Shown here in pieces: positions 43,719 through 52,754 of a stretch of DNA of 64,000 bases; position 1 is the first letter of the stretch, and each line of letters starts with the position of its first letter. The position numbers and the translations under genes are program-made. The stretch lies in contig OMWY01000010.1 in NCBI GenBank assembly GCA_900314885.1, positions 21,814 to 85,813 of the forward strand. Reading direction: 5' to 3'. Under the pieces are notes generated by a model, which did not search any database, had not been told where the DNA came from, and saw only the letters and a program-made list of their open reading frames with translations. The stretch is from an uncultured Eubacteriales bacterium (GTDB taxonomy: Bacteria; Bacillota; Clostridia; Lachnospirales; Lachnospiraceae).

Positions 43719-44990
43719 TTAAGGCATGAAGTCAGAAAAAACAAAATTGCTTACCTCAAGTCCCCTCTCAGTGAGGTAAAGCCTGTCACCGTCCTCGACC
43801 ATGGTTTTATTTCTGACGTGCCTAGAAATCTGAGGTCCATAGACGGTGTGAATATCCGTTCCGAAATTCTTACGAAACTCCTTTATACTGATACCCCTTG
43901 TCTCGCGCATGCCGAGGTAAACCGTCTCGGCCATCGCGTCTTCCTTAGATACAGGCTCAATCTCAGTCCTTATCCTCGGAATGTCCCTTGGCGTCAGCGC
44001 CAAATACATCCTCATATCCGTAGTATTTTTCCATCTGGTATTTTCAAGAAATGAGGACGCCCCGGCGCCAAAACCAAGATATGGAGCCCTTCTCCAGTAT
44101 GATGTATTGTGCCTTGAAAATTTACCCGGCAGGGCAAAGTTACTTATCTCATAGCGTTCATATCCTGCTTTCGCGAATGTATCAACCGTGAGATTGTACA
44201 TTTTCCGCTCGGTATCCTCGTCGGGAAGCTCATGGACAAGCCTTCCATTCCTCCCATATAGCGTGTGAAATGGAGTGCCCGGCTCTATTATAAGGCTGTA
44301 GCTTGAAATATGCTCAGGCTCTAAGTCAAGCACACGAAAGAGCGTGTTTTTGTAATTATTTATTGTCTGCCCCGGTAAGGCACTTATGATATCTATATTA
44401 ACATTATCAAATCCCGCCTTACGGACCATGTCGTAGCTCTCAAGAAAATCTTCGTAGGTATGAAGGCGCCCCAAAAGGGCAAGCTCCTCATCATTTGCTG
44501 ACTGAAGCCCCACAGAAATACGGTTCACACCGGCCGCGAGGTACTCAGAAAGCTTCTCGTGAGTTACAGTAGCAGGATTTGCCTCAAGCGTAATCTCAAG
44601 ACCCGGAGCAGTCCTGTCAACATGAAATGTATCGCATACCGCGTCAAGGATCCGCTTGATTGAGCTTCCCGGCATAACCGAAGGCGTACCGCCGCCTATA
44701 TATATGGTCGCCACCTCATAATTACTCGTATTTTTCGAAAGCCCGCGGCCTAAAAGCCTGCCAATGAATCCCTTTTCTTCTTTTTCTGCTACCCTTTCCG
44801 GAAATTCACTCTCATCCGAAAAGACGCTCTTCTTAGCGTTTATAACGGCCCCATAACCCTTTATCTCCTGAATAAGAGCCTCCGTGTAACGCAGCTTTAC
44901 GTCATCGGTAGCGGCATATGAGAAGAAATCACAGTATTTGCATTTTTTAAGGCAAAAGGGAATGTGAATATATATTCCTAATCTTTCCAT
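43719..44990 (-). CDS. hemW: HemW-like radical SAM heme chaperone
   Basis: A 423-residue protein of the HemN/HemW family. The radical SAM motif is IPFCLKKCKYCDFF (CxxxCxxC) near residue 15, then IYIGGGTPSVM and ITLEANPATVT and the HemN_C winged helix with RYEISNFALPG. The heme-binding Cys/His pattern of HemW is present, and the length exceeds the usual 380 because of an insert of about 30 residues (about 55-90) containing FIGRLLGRGLSKN. Such proteins are heme chaperones, not coproporphyrinogen oxidases. It is 2 bases downstream of lepA. Confidence 0.92.
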   Translation of the reverse strand: MERLGIYIHIPFCLKKCKYCDFFSYAATDDVKLRYTEALIQEIKGYGAVINAKKSVFSDESEFPERVAEKEEKGFIGRLLGRGLSKNTSNYEVATIYIGGGTPSVMPGSSIKRILDAVCDTFHVDRTAPGLEITLEANPATVTHEKLSEYLAAGVNRISVGLQSANDEELALLGRLHTYEDFLESYDMVRKAGFDNVNIDIISALPGQTINNYKNTLFRVLDLEPEHISSYSLIIEPGTPFHTLYGRNGRLVHELPDEDTERKMYNLTVDTFAKAGYERYEISNFALPGKFSRHNTSYWRRAPYLGFGAGASSFLENTRWKNTTDMRMYLALTPRDIPRIRTEIEPVSKEDAMAETVYLGMRETRGISIKEFRKNFGTDIHTVYGPQISRHVRNKTMVEDGDRLYLTERGLEVSNFVFSDFMP

Positions 44991-44992
44991 AT

Positions 44993-46810
44993 TTATTCAT
45001 CGCTATCAAGCTTAAGGACACTCATGAAAGCGCTCTTCGGAACTTCTACATTTCCGATCTCACGCATCTTCTTCTTGCCTTCCTTCTGCTTTTCAAGAAG
45101 CTTCTTCTTACGTGAAATATCACCGCCATAGCACTTCGCGAGGACATCCTTGCGCATGGCCTTGACTGTCTCACGGGCTATAACCTTGCTTCCGACTGCT
45201 GCCTGGATAGGAATTTCAAAGAGCTGACGAGGAATTTCATTTTTTAGCTTCTCGCACATTTTCTTTGCCCGCTCATATGCGCCTTCCTTAACGATGATGA
45301 ATGACAGAGCGTCAACCTGCTCCTTATTTATCAAAATATCAAGCTTAACAAGCTCAGCAGGCTCGTAGTCCTTGAATTCATAGTCAAATGAAGCATACCC
45401 GCGCGACCTCGACTTAAGAGCATCGAAGAAGTCATAGATTATCTCGTTGAGAGGCATATCATACTTAAGCACCGCTCTCGTCTCCTCAAGGTAATCCATC
45501 CCCTTGTAAATGCCCCTCCGTTCCTGGCAGAGCTTCATGATTGTACCGACGTACTCGGTTCTTGTCATAATCTCCGCTGAAACAAAAGGCTCTTCCATAT
45601 GTTCTATCTCGGAAGGGTCGGGAAGGTTTGACGGGTTTGTTATATCAAGACACGTTCCGTCTGTCTTATATACCTTGTAAATAACACTCGGCGCAGTAGC
45701 TATAAGGTCAAGATCGTAATCGCGTTCAAGCCTTTCCTGTACCACATCAAGATGAAGGAGTCCAAGGAATCCGCACCTGAACCCAAATCCAAGTGCTTCA
45801 CTTGTCTCGGGCTCAAACTGAAGGGCAGCGTCATTTAGCTGCAGCTTCATAAGCGCGTCCTTAAGATCAGGGTACTTCGCCCCATCAGCAGGATACAGGC
45901 CACAGTAAACCATAGGCACTACCTTCTTGTATCCCGGAAGTGCCTTATCGCAAGGCCTGTCGGCATAGGTAACCGTATCACCTACCCTTGTCTGTCTTAG
46001 GTCCTTAATGCTTGCGGTAATATATCCTACCATACCCGCCGTAAGCTCATCACACGGATTAAATCGTCCTGCGCCAAATGTTCCGACCTCAACTACCTCG
46101 TCATCGGCTCCCGTTGCCATGAAGTGGACATGTGTGCCCTTCTTTACCGTTCCATCCATAACCCTGATGAATACTATGACGCCTTTATATGAATCATACA
46201 GGGAGTCGAAAATGAGTGCCTTAAGCGGCTTATCGTCACTGCCGCTTGGAGCCGGAATATTTTTCACTATAGCTTCAAGAACGCCATCTATATTTATACC
46301 GTTCTTAGCTGAAATAAGCGGAGCTTCCGAAGCGTCAATTCCTATGACATCCTCTATTTCCTTACGGACTCTCTCAGGCTCCGCGCTGGGTAAATCTATT
46401 TTATTTATTACCGGAACTATCTCGAGGTTGGCGTCAAGGGCCAGGTAAACATTAGCTAAGGTCTGCGCCTCCACTCCCTGGGTGGCATCAACAACAAGCA
46501 CAGCCCCCTCACACGCGGCAAGCGATCTGCTGACCTCGTAGTTAAAATCAACATGTCCGGGTGTATCTATAAGATTAAAAATGTACTCATTGCCATCCTT
46601 AGCCTTGTATACGGTTCTGACGGCCTGAGACCTTATTGTGATTCCGCGCTCACGTTCTATATCCATGTTATCAAGGACCTGGTCGGCCATCTCACGGCTC
46701 GTGAGAGCGCCGGTCATCTCGATAATACGGTCGGCAAGCGTCGATTTTCCATGATCTATGTGCGCAATAATACAGAAATTACGTATGCGCGATTCTTTGA
46801 TAGTTGACAT
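44993..46810 (-). CDS. lepA: Elongation factor 4 (LepA)
   Basis: A 605-residue translational GTPase that back-translocates ribosomes. The G1 motif is [13 protein letters not shown]3 is DTPGHVDF and G4 is NKIDLP; then come the domains II, III and V and the LepA-specific C-terminal domain ([20 protein letters not shown]). The start at 46810 has AAAGGAGAAATT before ATG; a longer frame upstream would include element copy B and is rejected. Its leader from the predicted promoter contains the family II palindromic element. Confidence 0.97.
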   Translation of the reverse strand: MSTIKESRIRNFCIIAHIDHGKSTLADRIIEMTGALTSREMADQVLDNMDIERERGITIRSQAVRTVYKAKDGNEYIFNLIDTPGHVDFNYEVSRSLAACEGAVLVVDATQGVEAQTLANVYLALDANLEIVPVINKIDLPSAEPERVRKEIEDVIGIDASEAPLISAKNGINIDGVLEAIVKNIPAPSGSDDKPLKALIFDSLYDSYKGVIVFIRVMDGTVKKGTHVHFMATGADDEVVEVGTFGAGRFNPCDELTAGMVGYITASIKDLRQTRVGDTVTYADRPCDKALPGYKKVVPMVYCGLYPADGAKYPDLKDALMKLQLNDAALQFEPETSEALGFGFRCGFLGLLHLDVVQERLERDYDLDLIATAPSVIYKVYKTDGTCLDITNPSNLPDPSEIEHMEEPFVSAEIMTRTEYVGTIMKLCQERRGIYKGMDYLEETRAVLKYDMPLNEIIYDFFDALKSRSRGYASFDYEFKDYEPAELVKLDILINKEQVDALSFIIVKEGAYERAKKMCEKLKNEIPRQLFEIPIQAAVGSKVIARETVKAMRKDVLAKCYGGDISRKKKLLEKQKEGKKKMREIGNVEVPKSAFMSVLKLDSDE

Positions 46811-46833
46811 AATTTCTCCTTTAACAGAGCTCC

Positions 46834-46934
46834 GTGCCAGGTGTTGTCGTAGAGAGGGACCCACGGTCTACCGTGGGAGAGTCGGCTACGACGAAAAAAT
46901 TGCCGAAAGGCAATTTTTTCATGGGACCAGGCAC
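46834..46934. repeat. Palindromic element family II, copy B (in the lepA leader)
   Basis: A 101-base element bounded by GTGCCAGGT ... ACCAGGCAC. It has GTCGTAG (46846-46852) ... CTACGAC (46886-46892) with an inner CCCACGG TCTA CCGTGGG hairpin, and a second hairpin GAAAAAATTGCC GAAA GGCAATTTTTTC with a GAAA tetraloop. Same orientation and same architecture as copy A, with different arm sequences. It fills the predicted 5' leader of lepA and ends 23 bases before the start codon. Confidence 0.75.
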
Positions 46935-46943
46935 TGCTTATAT

Positions 46944-46972
46944 ATAATACCATAATTTTTCGCAGACGTAAA
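46944..46972 (-). promoter_or_regulatory. Predicted promoter of the lepA operon
   Basis: On the minus strand, -35 TTTACG (46967-46972), a 17-base spacer and -10 TATTAT (46944-46949). Initiation would fall at about 46937, at the edge of element copy B. Confidence 0.55.
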
Positions 46973-46990
46973 GTGTAAAGTTTGCGTAAA

Positions 46991-47015
46991 AAAGTGACCT
47001 TAAAAAGGTCACTTT
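46991..47015 (-). terminator. Intrinsic terminator of ung
   Basis: An 11-bp stem (AAAGTGACCTT / AAGGTCACTTT) with a 3-base loop, followed on the minus strand by T residues. The ung stop codon lies within the hairpin. Confidence 0.85.
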
Positions 47016-47686
47016 ATGTTTTCTATCTGCCAGTCAATAGGCTCTATTCCGTTTCTCTCGAGAAAAGCGTTAGCCTTTGAAAAATGCCTGCACCCGAAAA
47101 AGCCCCTGTTAGCAGAAAGAGGACTCGGATGAGCCGCAGTCAAAATCAGATGCTTCTTGTTGGTCAGCATTGGAATCTTACTCTGAGCCGGTCTTCCCCA
47201 AAGCATAAAGACAATAGGCCTGTCCTCCTTATTTACAGCGGAAATTATCGCGTCTGTGAACTGCTCCCAGCCATGGCCCTTGTGAGAGAAAGCAGCATGG
47301 GCACGGACTGTAAGTACCGTATTTAAGAGAAGTACGCCTTCGTCTGCCCATTTTTTCAGATAGCCGTTATTTGGTATATAACACCCCAGATCGCTGTTGA
47401 GTTCCTTGTAAATGTTCACAAGACTCGGAGGTATGGCATTTCCGGGAAGCACTGAAAAGGCAAGCCCATGCGCCTGGTTCGGTTCATGATACGGATCCTG
47501 CCCTAAAATCACTACCTTAACGTCCTTAAGCGGCGTCAGGTGAAAAGCATTAAATATATCATCCGCCTTCGGGTAAATTGTGTGGGTCTTATACTCTTCA
47601 TTTACAAAATTAAACAAATCTCTATAGTATGGCTTCGCGCACTCTTCATTAACCGTAGGAAGCCAATCATTTGTAATCATTGCCAT
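47009..47686 (-). CDS. ung: Uracil-DNA glycosylase
   Basis: A 225-residue family 1 uracil-DNA glycosylase. It shows the water-activating motif VVILGQDPYHEPNQAHGLAFSV, NTVLTVRAHAAFSHKG, MLWGRPAQSK and the Leu-intercalation loop AAHPSPLSANRGFFG. It removes uracil from DNA. The length is normal. It is preceded by 1 base by hisF, so it is the last gene of the hisH-hisF-ung unit. Confidence 0.97.
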   Translation of the reverse strand: MAMITNDWLPTVNEECAKPYYRDLFNFVNEEYKTHTIYPKADDIFNAFHLTPLKDVKVVILGQDPYHEPNQAHGLAFSVLPGNAIPPSLVNIYKELNSDLGCYIPNNGYLKKWADEGVLLLNTVLTVRAHAAFSHKGHGWEQFTDAIISAVNKEDRPIVFMLWGRPAQSKIPMLTNKKHLILTAAHPSPLSANRGFFGCRHFSKANAFLERNGIEPIDWQIENIK

Positions 47687-47687
47687 A

Positions 47688-48443
47688 TTAAAGTCTTACG
47701 CTGACTCCTTTTTCTCTTAAGTATTCCTTAACTTCACGTATTGTGAGCTCTTTGAAATGAAACAGGGAGGCCGCAAGCGCAGCCTCAGCGCCACCCTCTG
47801 TAAGAGCCTCATAAAAATCCTCCTTTTTACCTGCTCCGCCTGACGCTATAACAGGCACAGAAACCGCCTTACTGATAGCCTTGGTTAATTCTATATCGTA
47901 GCCATCCTTCGTACCATCGGCATCCATACTTGTAAGAAGAACCTCTCCTGCTCCTAAGGAAACAGCCCTCTTAGCCCATTCTACGGCATCAAGCTTACAG
48001 TCTATCCTTCCTCCTGCCTTATATACAGTCCATCCTGAAGCTGTTTTCTTTGCGTCTATAGCGATTACTACGCATTGTTTTCCAAATTTTTCCGCTGCCT
48101 CCGCTATGAGATTCGGATTCTCAATAGCTGCCGAATTCACGGCCACCTTGTCGGCACCGGCTCTAAGAATTTCTTTAAAATCATCAACAGTACGTATTCC
48201 GCCGCCCACCGTAAAGGGTATAAAAACCTTAGAAGCCACAGCCTTCACCATATCAACCACAGTATGTCTCGCGTCGCTGGTCGCCGTAATGTCAAGGAAG
48301 GTAAGTTCATCGGCCCCTTCCCTGTCGTAGGCGGCCGCTGCCTCGACAGGATCGCCTGCGTCCACCAGGTCAACGAAGTTTACTCCCTTTACAACCCTGC
48401 CGTTCTTCACGTCGAGGCATGGAATTATTCTCTTTGTAAACAT
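47688..48443 (-). CDS. hisF: Imidazole glycerol phosphate synthase subunit HisF
   Basis: A 251-residue (beta-alpha)8 barrel cyclase. It has [18 protein letters not shown] with the catalytic Asp, the phosphate loop [21 protein letters not shown] with the second Asp and [10 protein letters not shown]. It works with HisH to make imidazole glycerol phosphate and AICAR in histidine synthesis. No other his genes are in this window. It is 1 base downstream of hisH. Confidence 0.97.
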   Translation of the reverse strand: MFTKRIIPCLDVKNGRVVKGVNFVDLVDAGDPVEAAAAYDREGADELTFLDITATSDARHTVVDMVKAVASKVFIPFTVGGGIRTVDDFKEILRAGADKVAVNSAAIENPNLIAEAAEKFGKQCVVIAIDAKKTASGWTVYKAGGRIDCKLDAVEWAKRAVSLGAGEVLLTSMDADGTKDGYDIELTKAISKAVSVPVIASGGAGKKEDFYEALTEGGAEAALAASLFHFKELTIREVKEYLREKGVSVRL

Positions 48444-48444
48444 G

Positions 48445-49062
48445 TCATGCCTCCTTTGCTATGGAAATGAAATTCTTAAGTATTTTAAGTCCTACTTCTC
48501 CGCTCTTTTCGGGGTGAAATTGCGTAGCGAATACATTTTCACGCTCACAAGCAGCATGCATAGTTACGCCATATTCGGTCGTAGCTGCCACAATCGCAGG
48601 GTCTCTTGCCTTAAGGTAATATGAATGAACAAAATAAACGTAAGAGTTATCAGGAATTCCTGCAAGTAATCTGCTCTTTTTATTTATTGAAATGGAGTTC
48701 CAGCCGATATGGGGAACCTTTAAGCCGTCAGTATCCGGTATCTTCACTATTTTTCCGGGAAGAATATCAAGGCCGGAAGCATTCGGACTTTCCTCACTCT
48801 CCTTAAAGAGGAGCTGAAGGCCTAAGCATATCCCTAAAAATGGTTTGCCGCTTTTAATATACTCGGGAATTATATCATAAAAGCCGTAATCAGAAAGCTT
48901 CTCGCAGGCATCGCCAAAGGCTCCGACCCCCGGAAGAATAACGGCTTCGGAATGCATAATTGTATTCCCGTCACGGGTAACAGCACAGTCAGCCCCCAGA
49001 TACTTTATAGCCTTTTCGACACTTGCGATATTGCCTGCGTCGTAGTCCAGGATAGATATCAT
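48445..49062 (-). CDS. hisH: Imidazole glycerol phosphate synthase subunit HisH
   Basis: A 205-residue class I glutamine amidotransferase. It has the nucleophile in [12 protein letters not shown], and the His-Glu dyad in [11 protein letters not shown]. It supplies ammonia to HisF. The start is taken as the ATG at 49062 ([11 protein letters not shown]), with GGAGGAG about 7 bases upstream; a TTG five codons earlier lies within that site. Confidence 0.96.
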   Translation of the reverse strand: MISILDYDAGNIASVEKAIKYLGADCAVTRDGNTIMHSEAVILPGVGAFGDACEKLSDYGFYDIIPEYIKSGKPFLGICLGLQLLFKESEESPNASGLDILPGKIVKIPDTDGLKVPHIGWNSISINKKSRLLAGIPDNSYVYFVHSYYLKARDPAIVAATTEYGVTMHAACERENVFATQFHPEKSGEVGLKILKNFISIAKEA

Positions 49063-49083
49063 GTCCCACTCCTCCAATAAAAA

Positions 49084-49111
49084 ATAGCAGATAAATTCAC
49101 TTATCTGCTAT
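49084..49111 (-). terminator. Intrinsic terminator downstream of the acidic membrane protein gene
   Basis: An 11-bp perfect stem (ATAGCAGATAA / TTATCTGCTAT) with a 6-base loop, followed on the minus strand by TTTTTTATT. It separates the chemotaxis-linked pair from hisH. Confidence 0.88.
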
Positions 49112-49138
49112 CTTATCACTTTATTTAGATAAAGTCAA

Positions 49139-50815
49139 CTATTGAACATATTCAGTAACTTCCTTTTTAGGTGGTTCCTTGATGTCAAGAGTATTCACCA
49201 TAGCGTAAATCATCTCGCTGTATTCCTGTCTGTCCTGAATCTCAATCAGCTCACGGGCATCCTTCTCGCTGAGGCCATATATCTCGGAAAGCTTTCCGAG
49301 CATCTGCTTCTTAACATAGTCAAGGTCACTCGATACACCCAACTCCTCAGCCAGAGCGAGATATTTATCATACCTCTTAAGCCCCTTGATGAGTGAATCC
49401 AGAGCCCTCGCGTAATCACCATAAGCGTAGAAGTTATTGAAGGAATTAAGCTGAGTATTTACATACTGAACCGTGTATATCTTGTCATGAATAAGCATAT
49501 CCTTATCCTTGACAGACAAACCGGCAATCTCATCGTATGCCTTATTGTACTCCTTATTCTTAAAATCACTGGTCGCGGCCTTTATGCTGAAATCATAGCT
49601 GAACTGATTACTTCCTAAAATAACGCCCGCTGCAATAAGGATAAAGAAGAAAAATACGACACCGGCGCCTGCCTTATTAATATGTCCTTCTGGTTCAGCA
49701 TCAGCTTCCTCTGCCTTGACGCGCTTCTCAGCAGCCTCCTTCTTAAGTCTTTCCTTCTCAGCCTTAGCTTCCTTCGCTGCGGCCGCCTTAGCCTTCTTAG
49801 CTTCCTCAGCATCCTTCTTTTTCTGATCCTTCGCTGCAGCCGCCGCTTCTTTTGCCGCAGCCGCTGCCTCAGCTTTCTCCTTGGCGGCTTCAGCTTCCTG
49901 CTCAGGAGTAGGGATTGTCGCTAATTCCTCTTCAGTGTAAGGAATATTGTCAAAAAGCTTATGGAAAAGACCCTTGAGACCGCCCACCTTACCTTTTTCC
50001 TTGGCGGCGGCCTTCTTTACCTTTTCCTTCTTCTTTTTCTTCTTATCAGGCTTGTCAGAGCTGTCATCAGGGCTCGCAGTCTCATCCTCATCAGGCTCCG
50101 AAACCTCAGGCGCCCCAAAAATGGACGAAATATCCTCGGCAGGCTCCGCTTCTATGTCACCTGTATCATTAACACCGATTTCTCCCGAGTCGCCTATTTC
50201 CCCTGAATCAAGTCCAAGCTCACCTGAACCGTCTCCGGCCTCATCGCTTCCGGAACCTATCTCATCTGCCTCTGGGACCTCTCCAACAGTTCCGAAAGGA
50301 TCAAGGCCTATCTCATCGCCTATTTCACCGGAATCTGTCTCATTTGGAGACGAATCATCTTCTGTATCCCCGATTTCAGAAGAACCGGAATCACCGGAAG
50401 AGTCATCAGAACCGCCAATTTCTGAAATCCCCGTAAGTCCCGTAAGACTGTCTAAATCCTCAGAACCGATATCAGCTGAAACCTCCCCGCCATCATCGGT
50501 CTGAGGCACCGAAATATCATCAGTATCCGAAACGGCAAAATCAGACATATCCATTATGTCTTCACTGCCGTTTGCTTCCGGCTTTGACGGTTCCTTATCA
50601 TCGCCTGTATCAATACCTGAAAGGTCAAGGCTGTCCAGATTCAAATCGTCAAGATTAAGATTATCAAGATTAAGATCGTCAAGCCCGCTCACATCAGAAT
50701 CAGAGCCCGGATCTATGTCTTGTAAATCTTTATTTTCATCCCCATCAGCCGAAATCATTTTGTCAAAGGCATCAAATACGGCTGACTCAGACGGATTTCC
50801 TTCATTCTCTGCCAC
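49139..50815 (-). CDS. Acidic single-pass membrane protein, unrecognised, linked to cheV
   Basis: A 558-residue protein that I do not recognise. The N-terminal half (about 1-250) is extremely acidic, Asp/Glu/Ser/Gly-rich, with repeated words (LNLDDLNLDSLDLSG, GEIGDSGEIGV). A Lys/Ala/Glu-rich region (about 260-370) is predicted coiled coil or extended helix. One membrane helix follows (VVFFFFILIAAGVILG, about 385-400). The C-terminal 160 residues are helical with tetratricopeptide-like spacing (KNKEYNKAYDEIAGLSV, YGDYARALDSLIKGL). The start is placed at a GTG at 50815 because GGAGG lies 8 bases upstream. It is 43 bases downstream of cheV, so a link to chemotaxis or polar organisation is possible but unproved. 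Confidence 0.75.
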   Translation of the reverse strand: MAENEGNPSESAVFDAFDKMISADGDENKDLQDIDPGSDSDVSGLDDLNLDNLNLDDLNLDSLDLSGIDTGDDKEPSKPEANGSEDIMDMSDFAVSDTDDISVPQTDDGGEVSADIGSEDLDSLTGLTGISEIGGSDDSSGDSGSSEIGDTEDDSSPNETDSGEIGDEIGLDPFGTVGEVPEADEIGSGSDEAGDGSGELGLDSGEIGDSGEIGVNDTGDIEAEPAEDISSIFGAPEVSEPDEDETASPDDSSDKPDKKKKKKEKVKKAAAKEKGKVGGLKGLFHKLFDNIPYTEEELATIPTPEQEAEAAKEKAEAAAAAKEAAAAAKDQKKKDAEEAKKAKAAAAKEAKAEKERLKKEAAEKRVKAEEADAEPEGHINKAGAGVVFFFFILIAAGVILGSNQFSYDFSIKAATSDFKNKEYNKAYDEIAGLSVKDKDMLIHDKIYTVQYVNTQLNSFNNFYAYGDYARALDSLIKGLKRYDKYLALAEELGVSSDLDYVKKQMLGKLSEIYGLSEKDARELIEIQDRQEYSEMIYAMVNTLDIKEPPKKEVTEYVQ

Positions 50816-50858
50816 AGCTTTGACCTCCAACTTTTACAGGATATTTACAAGTTACAAA

Positions 50859-51797
50859 TCATGACGCCTTGGCTGTACCATCTTCGCCAGCAGGGCCACC
50901 AAGAACAAGCTTATCAATCGCGTCAACAAGCTTACCTATTTCCGGCTTCGTGAGCTGAGCGTCAGCGCCGAGGCTCTCGCCCTTACGTCTCATCTCATCA
51001 TTTATGAGTGACGAGAAAATGATAAGAGGAATCTTCTGGAGCTCATTATCAGTCTTAACAAGCTTGGTAAGTCTGTGACCATCCATCTTAGGCATCTCAA
51101 TATCCGTTATGATGCAATGGCATTTCTCAGTAGGGTCGCCCTCAGCCTTATAGCGCTGTAATGTGTTCCATGCTTCCTCACCATCGGAGCAGGCAAGAAC
51201 ATTTACATATCCCGCCTTATTGAGACAGTCAACTATCATCTTCTGGAGCATCTGGGAATCCTCTGCAATAAGGATAGGAGAAGTATTCCTTGTACGAACT
51301 CCGAGCTTGTCAATATCAGTGGAGCGGAGACCGGTTTCAGGGTTAATGGTACTTACAATCTTCTCGAAATCAAGAATAACTATAAGCCTGCCCTCATACT
51401 TAATAATACCGGTTGCAATGGAAGTCTCTACATCATTTATTGTAGCATCCGGCTTTGTGATGTCCGCCCATGTAAGTCTGTGGATGCCCTGTACACCATG
51501 AACATGGAAACCTACATTAAGGTTGTTGAAGTTCGTGATAATATACATGTCCTTTGTAGGATCAGGTGAAGGGGCAAGCTTGAGGCTCTTCGCAAGGTCA
51601 ACGATTGTAATAATCGTATCTCTTGGCATAAAGATTCCCTCGATGTCCTCCTGCGCATTCGGAATAGGTGTAGGCTTATTGTAAGACATTATCTCCTTAA
51701 CCTTAGCCACATTAATGCCGTAATGGTTGTTACCTACGTTGAATTCAAGGACTTCGAGCTCGTTAGTACCACTTTGAAGTAATATTCCTGTCTCCAT
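50859..51797 (-). CDS. cheV: Chemotaxis protein CheV (CheW-receiver fusion)
   Basis: A 312-residue protein with a CheW-like domain (residues 10-160: LEVLEFNVGNNHYGINVAKV, GIFMPRDTIITIVDLAK) and a C-terminal receiver domain (about 170-300: SPILIAEDSQMLQKMI, CIITDIEMPKMDG with the phospho-Asp, LIIFSSLI, LTKPE). CheV couples chemoreceptors to CheA and helps adaptation. It has a strong ribosome site and the promoter at 51829-51858. Confidence 0.95.
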   Translation of the reverse strand: METGILLQSGTNELEVLEFNVGNNHYGINVAKVKEIMSYNKPTPIPNAQEDIEGIFMPRDTIITIVDLAKSLKLAPSPDPTKDMYIITNFNNLNVGFHVHGVQGIHRLTWADITKPDATINDVETSIATGIIKYEGRLIVILDFEKIVSTINPETGLRSTDIDKLGVRTRNTSPILIAEDSQMLQKMIVDCLNKAGYVNVLACSDGEEAWNTLQRYKAEGDPTEKCHCIITDIEMPKMDGHRLTKLVKTDNELQKIPLIIFSSLINDEMRRKGESLGADAQLTKPEIGKLVDAIDKLVLGGPAGEDGTAKAS

Positions 51798-51828
51798 TAT
51801 GAACCCTCCATTGGTTATAGTTTATTTA

Positions 51829-51858
51829 ATTATACCATTAATATACGCTGTCGGTAAA
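51829..51858 (-). promoter_or_regulatory. Predicted promoter of cheV
   Basis: On the minus strand, -35 TTTACC (51853-51858), an 18-base spacer and a perfect -10 TATAAT (51829-51834). A sigma-28 box was sought and not found. Confidence 0.55.
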
Positions 51859-51896
51859 GTACATTCTGAAAAAAATTTTATTTTGATGTTCAGAAC

Positions 51897-52742
51897 CTAC
51901 TGCGCGGCATTAATCGTATATGATTTACCATTACCCGTTACAGTTAACTTAGCGTTACTCCGGTCAACGTCATTAGGAACATTGAAAATGAGTACCGCCT
52001 CAGTCGTTCCGCCCGCCTTAATCTTAACATCTATAAACTGCAGATCATTTTCAAGAAGCGTCATGCTTGGTTTGTAGAAGTTAACATCATCGAAGGTGAG
52101 ATTATATTTAATCTCGTTATCCTGGGTGAACCTTGTCGCCCTCTTGTCATTGTTCTTTATTGTAAATGAAACGACATAGAGCTTCATTCCCTCATTGGCC
52201 GACAACGAGAAATAGCTGTCATTCTCAGGATATGTATCATGCATCGTGGCGCCGCTGTACGCGACATCAAATTCATCCGGTCCGTAAACCTTAGAAAGGC
52301 TTGTTGTGTTGTCCGTGTTGCTGTCCGGATTGCCTCCGTTAGTTAATGCTGCCTTTGTGGTGGTGGTATCGGTAGCGTAGGTGCCTGTCGCGCTTCCGGA
52401 GGCACTGTCATCCACCCCGGTTGTAATCTGAACAGTAGAAGAAGTCGTGCCGCTCTCTGAAGGCGTAGTCGGCGTATTTGTAACCGAAGAATCTGAAGCA
52501 GCCTCATCAAGAGTATTGAAATTCTCACTGTTTACATCTGGGTTGTCGTAGACAACCAGCGTATCGGCCAAATCCGGCGTATAGGCCTTATCGTATTTCA
52601 ATATCGCCTTCGCAGTGTATTCGGCAACCTCCGAAAGCTCAGAATCAGTGAGACCGACATCAGCAACAAGTCCGCATCCCGACAGACTTAGGACGCATGC
52701 GGCCGTTATAGCTCCGACGGCGCATTTTTTTACGTTAAGCAT
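51897..52742 (-). CDS. Lipoprotein with DUF4352/Ig-like C-terminal domain
   Basis: A 281-residue lipoprotein. Signal residues 1-23 end in LSLSGC. The middle (about 75-150) is Ser/Thr-rich and low in complexity. The C-terminal domain (about 165-280) has the strand pattern of DUF4352/DUF5067-type immunoglobulin-like domains (LYVVSFTIKNNDKRATRF, TEAVLIFNVPND). The function is unknown. It is 12 bases downstream of the kinase gene and may be a partner of the two-component system. Confidence 0.8.
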   Translation of the reverse strand: MLNVKKCAVGAITAACVLSLSGCGLVADVGLTDSELSEVAEYTAKAILKYDKAYTPDLADTLVVYDNPDVNSENFNTLDEAASDSSVTNTPTTPSESGTTSSTVQITTGVDDSASGSATGTYATDTTTTKAALTNGGNPDSNTDNTTSLSKVYGPDEFDVAYSGATMHDTYPENDSYFSLSANEGMKLYVVSFTIKNNDKRATRFTQDNEIKYNLTFDDVNFYKPSMTLLENDLQFIDVKIKAGGTTEAVLIFNVPNDVDRSNAKLTVTGNGKSYTINAAQ

Positions 52743-52754
52743 TCCTGCCTCCTC

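Noticed and set aside
46811..46864. Extended lepA start 18 codons upstream
   Set aside because: The extension runs through the palindromic element, and a perfect ribosome site precedes the internal ATG at 46810.
49947..50504. Long plus-strand Ser/Pro-rich frame antisense to the acidic protein gene
   Set aside because: It is the mirror of the Asp/Glu/Gly/Ser repeats; no ribosome site, promoter or family match.
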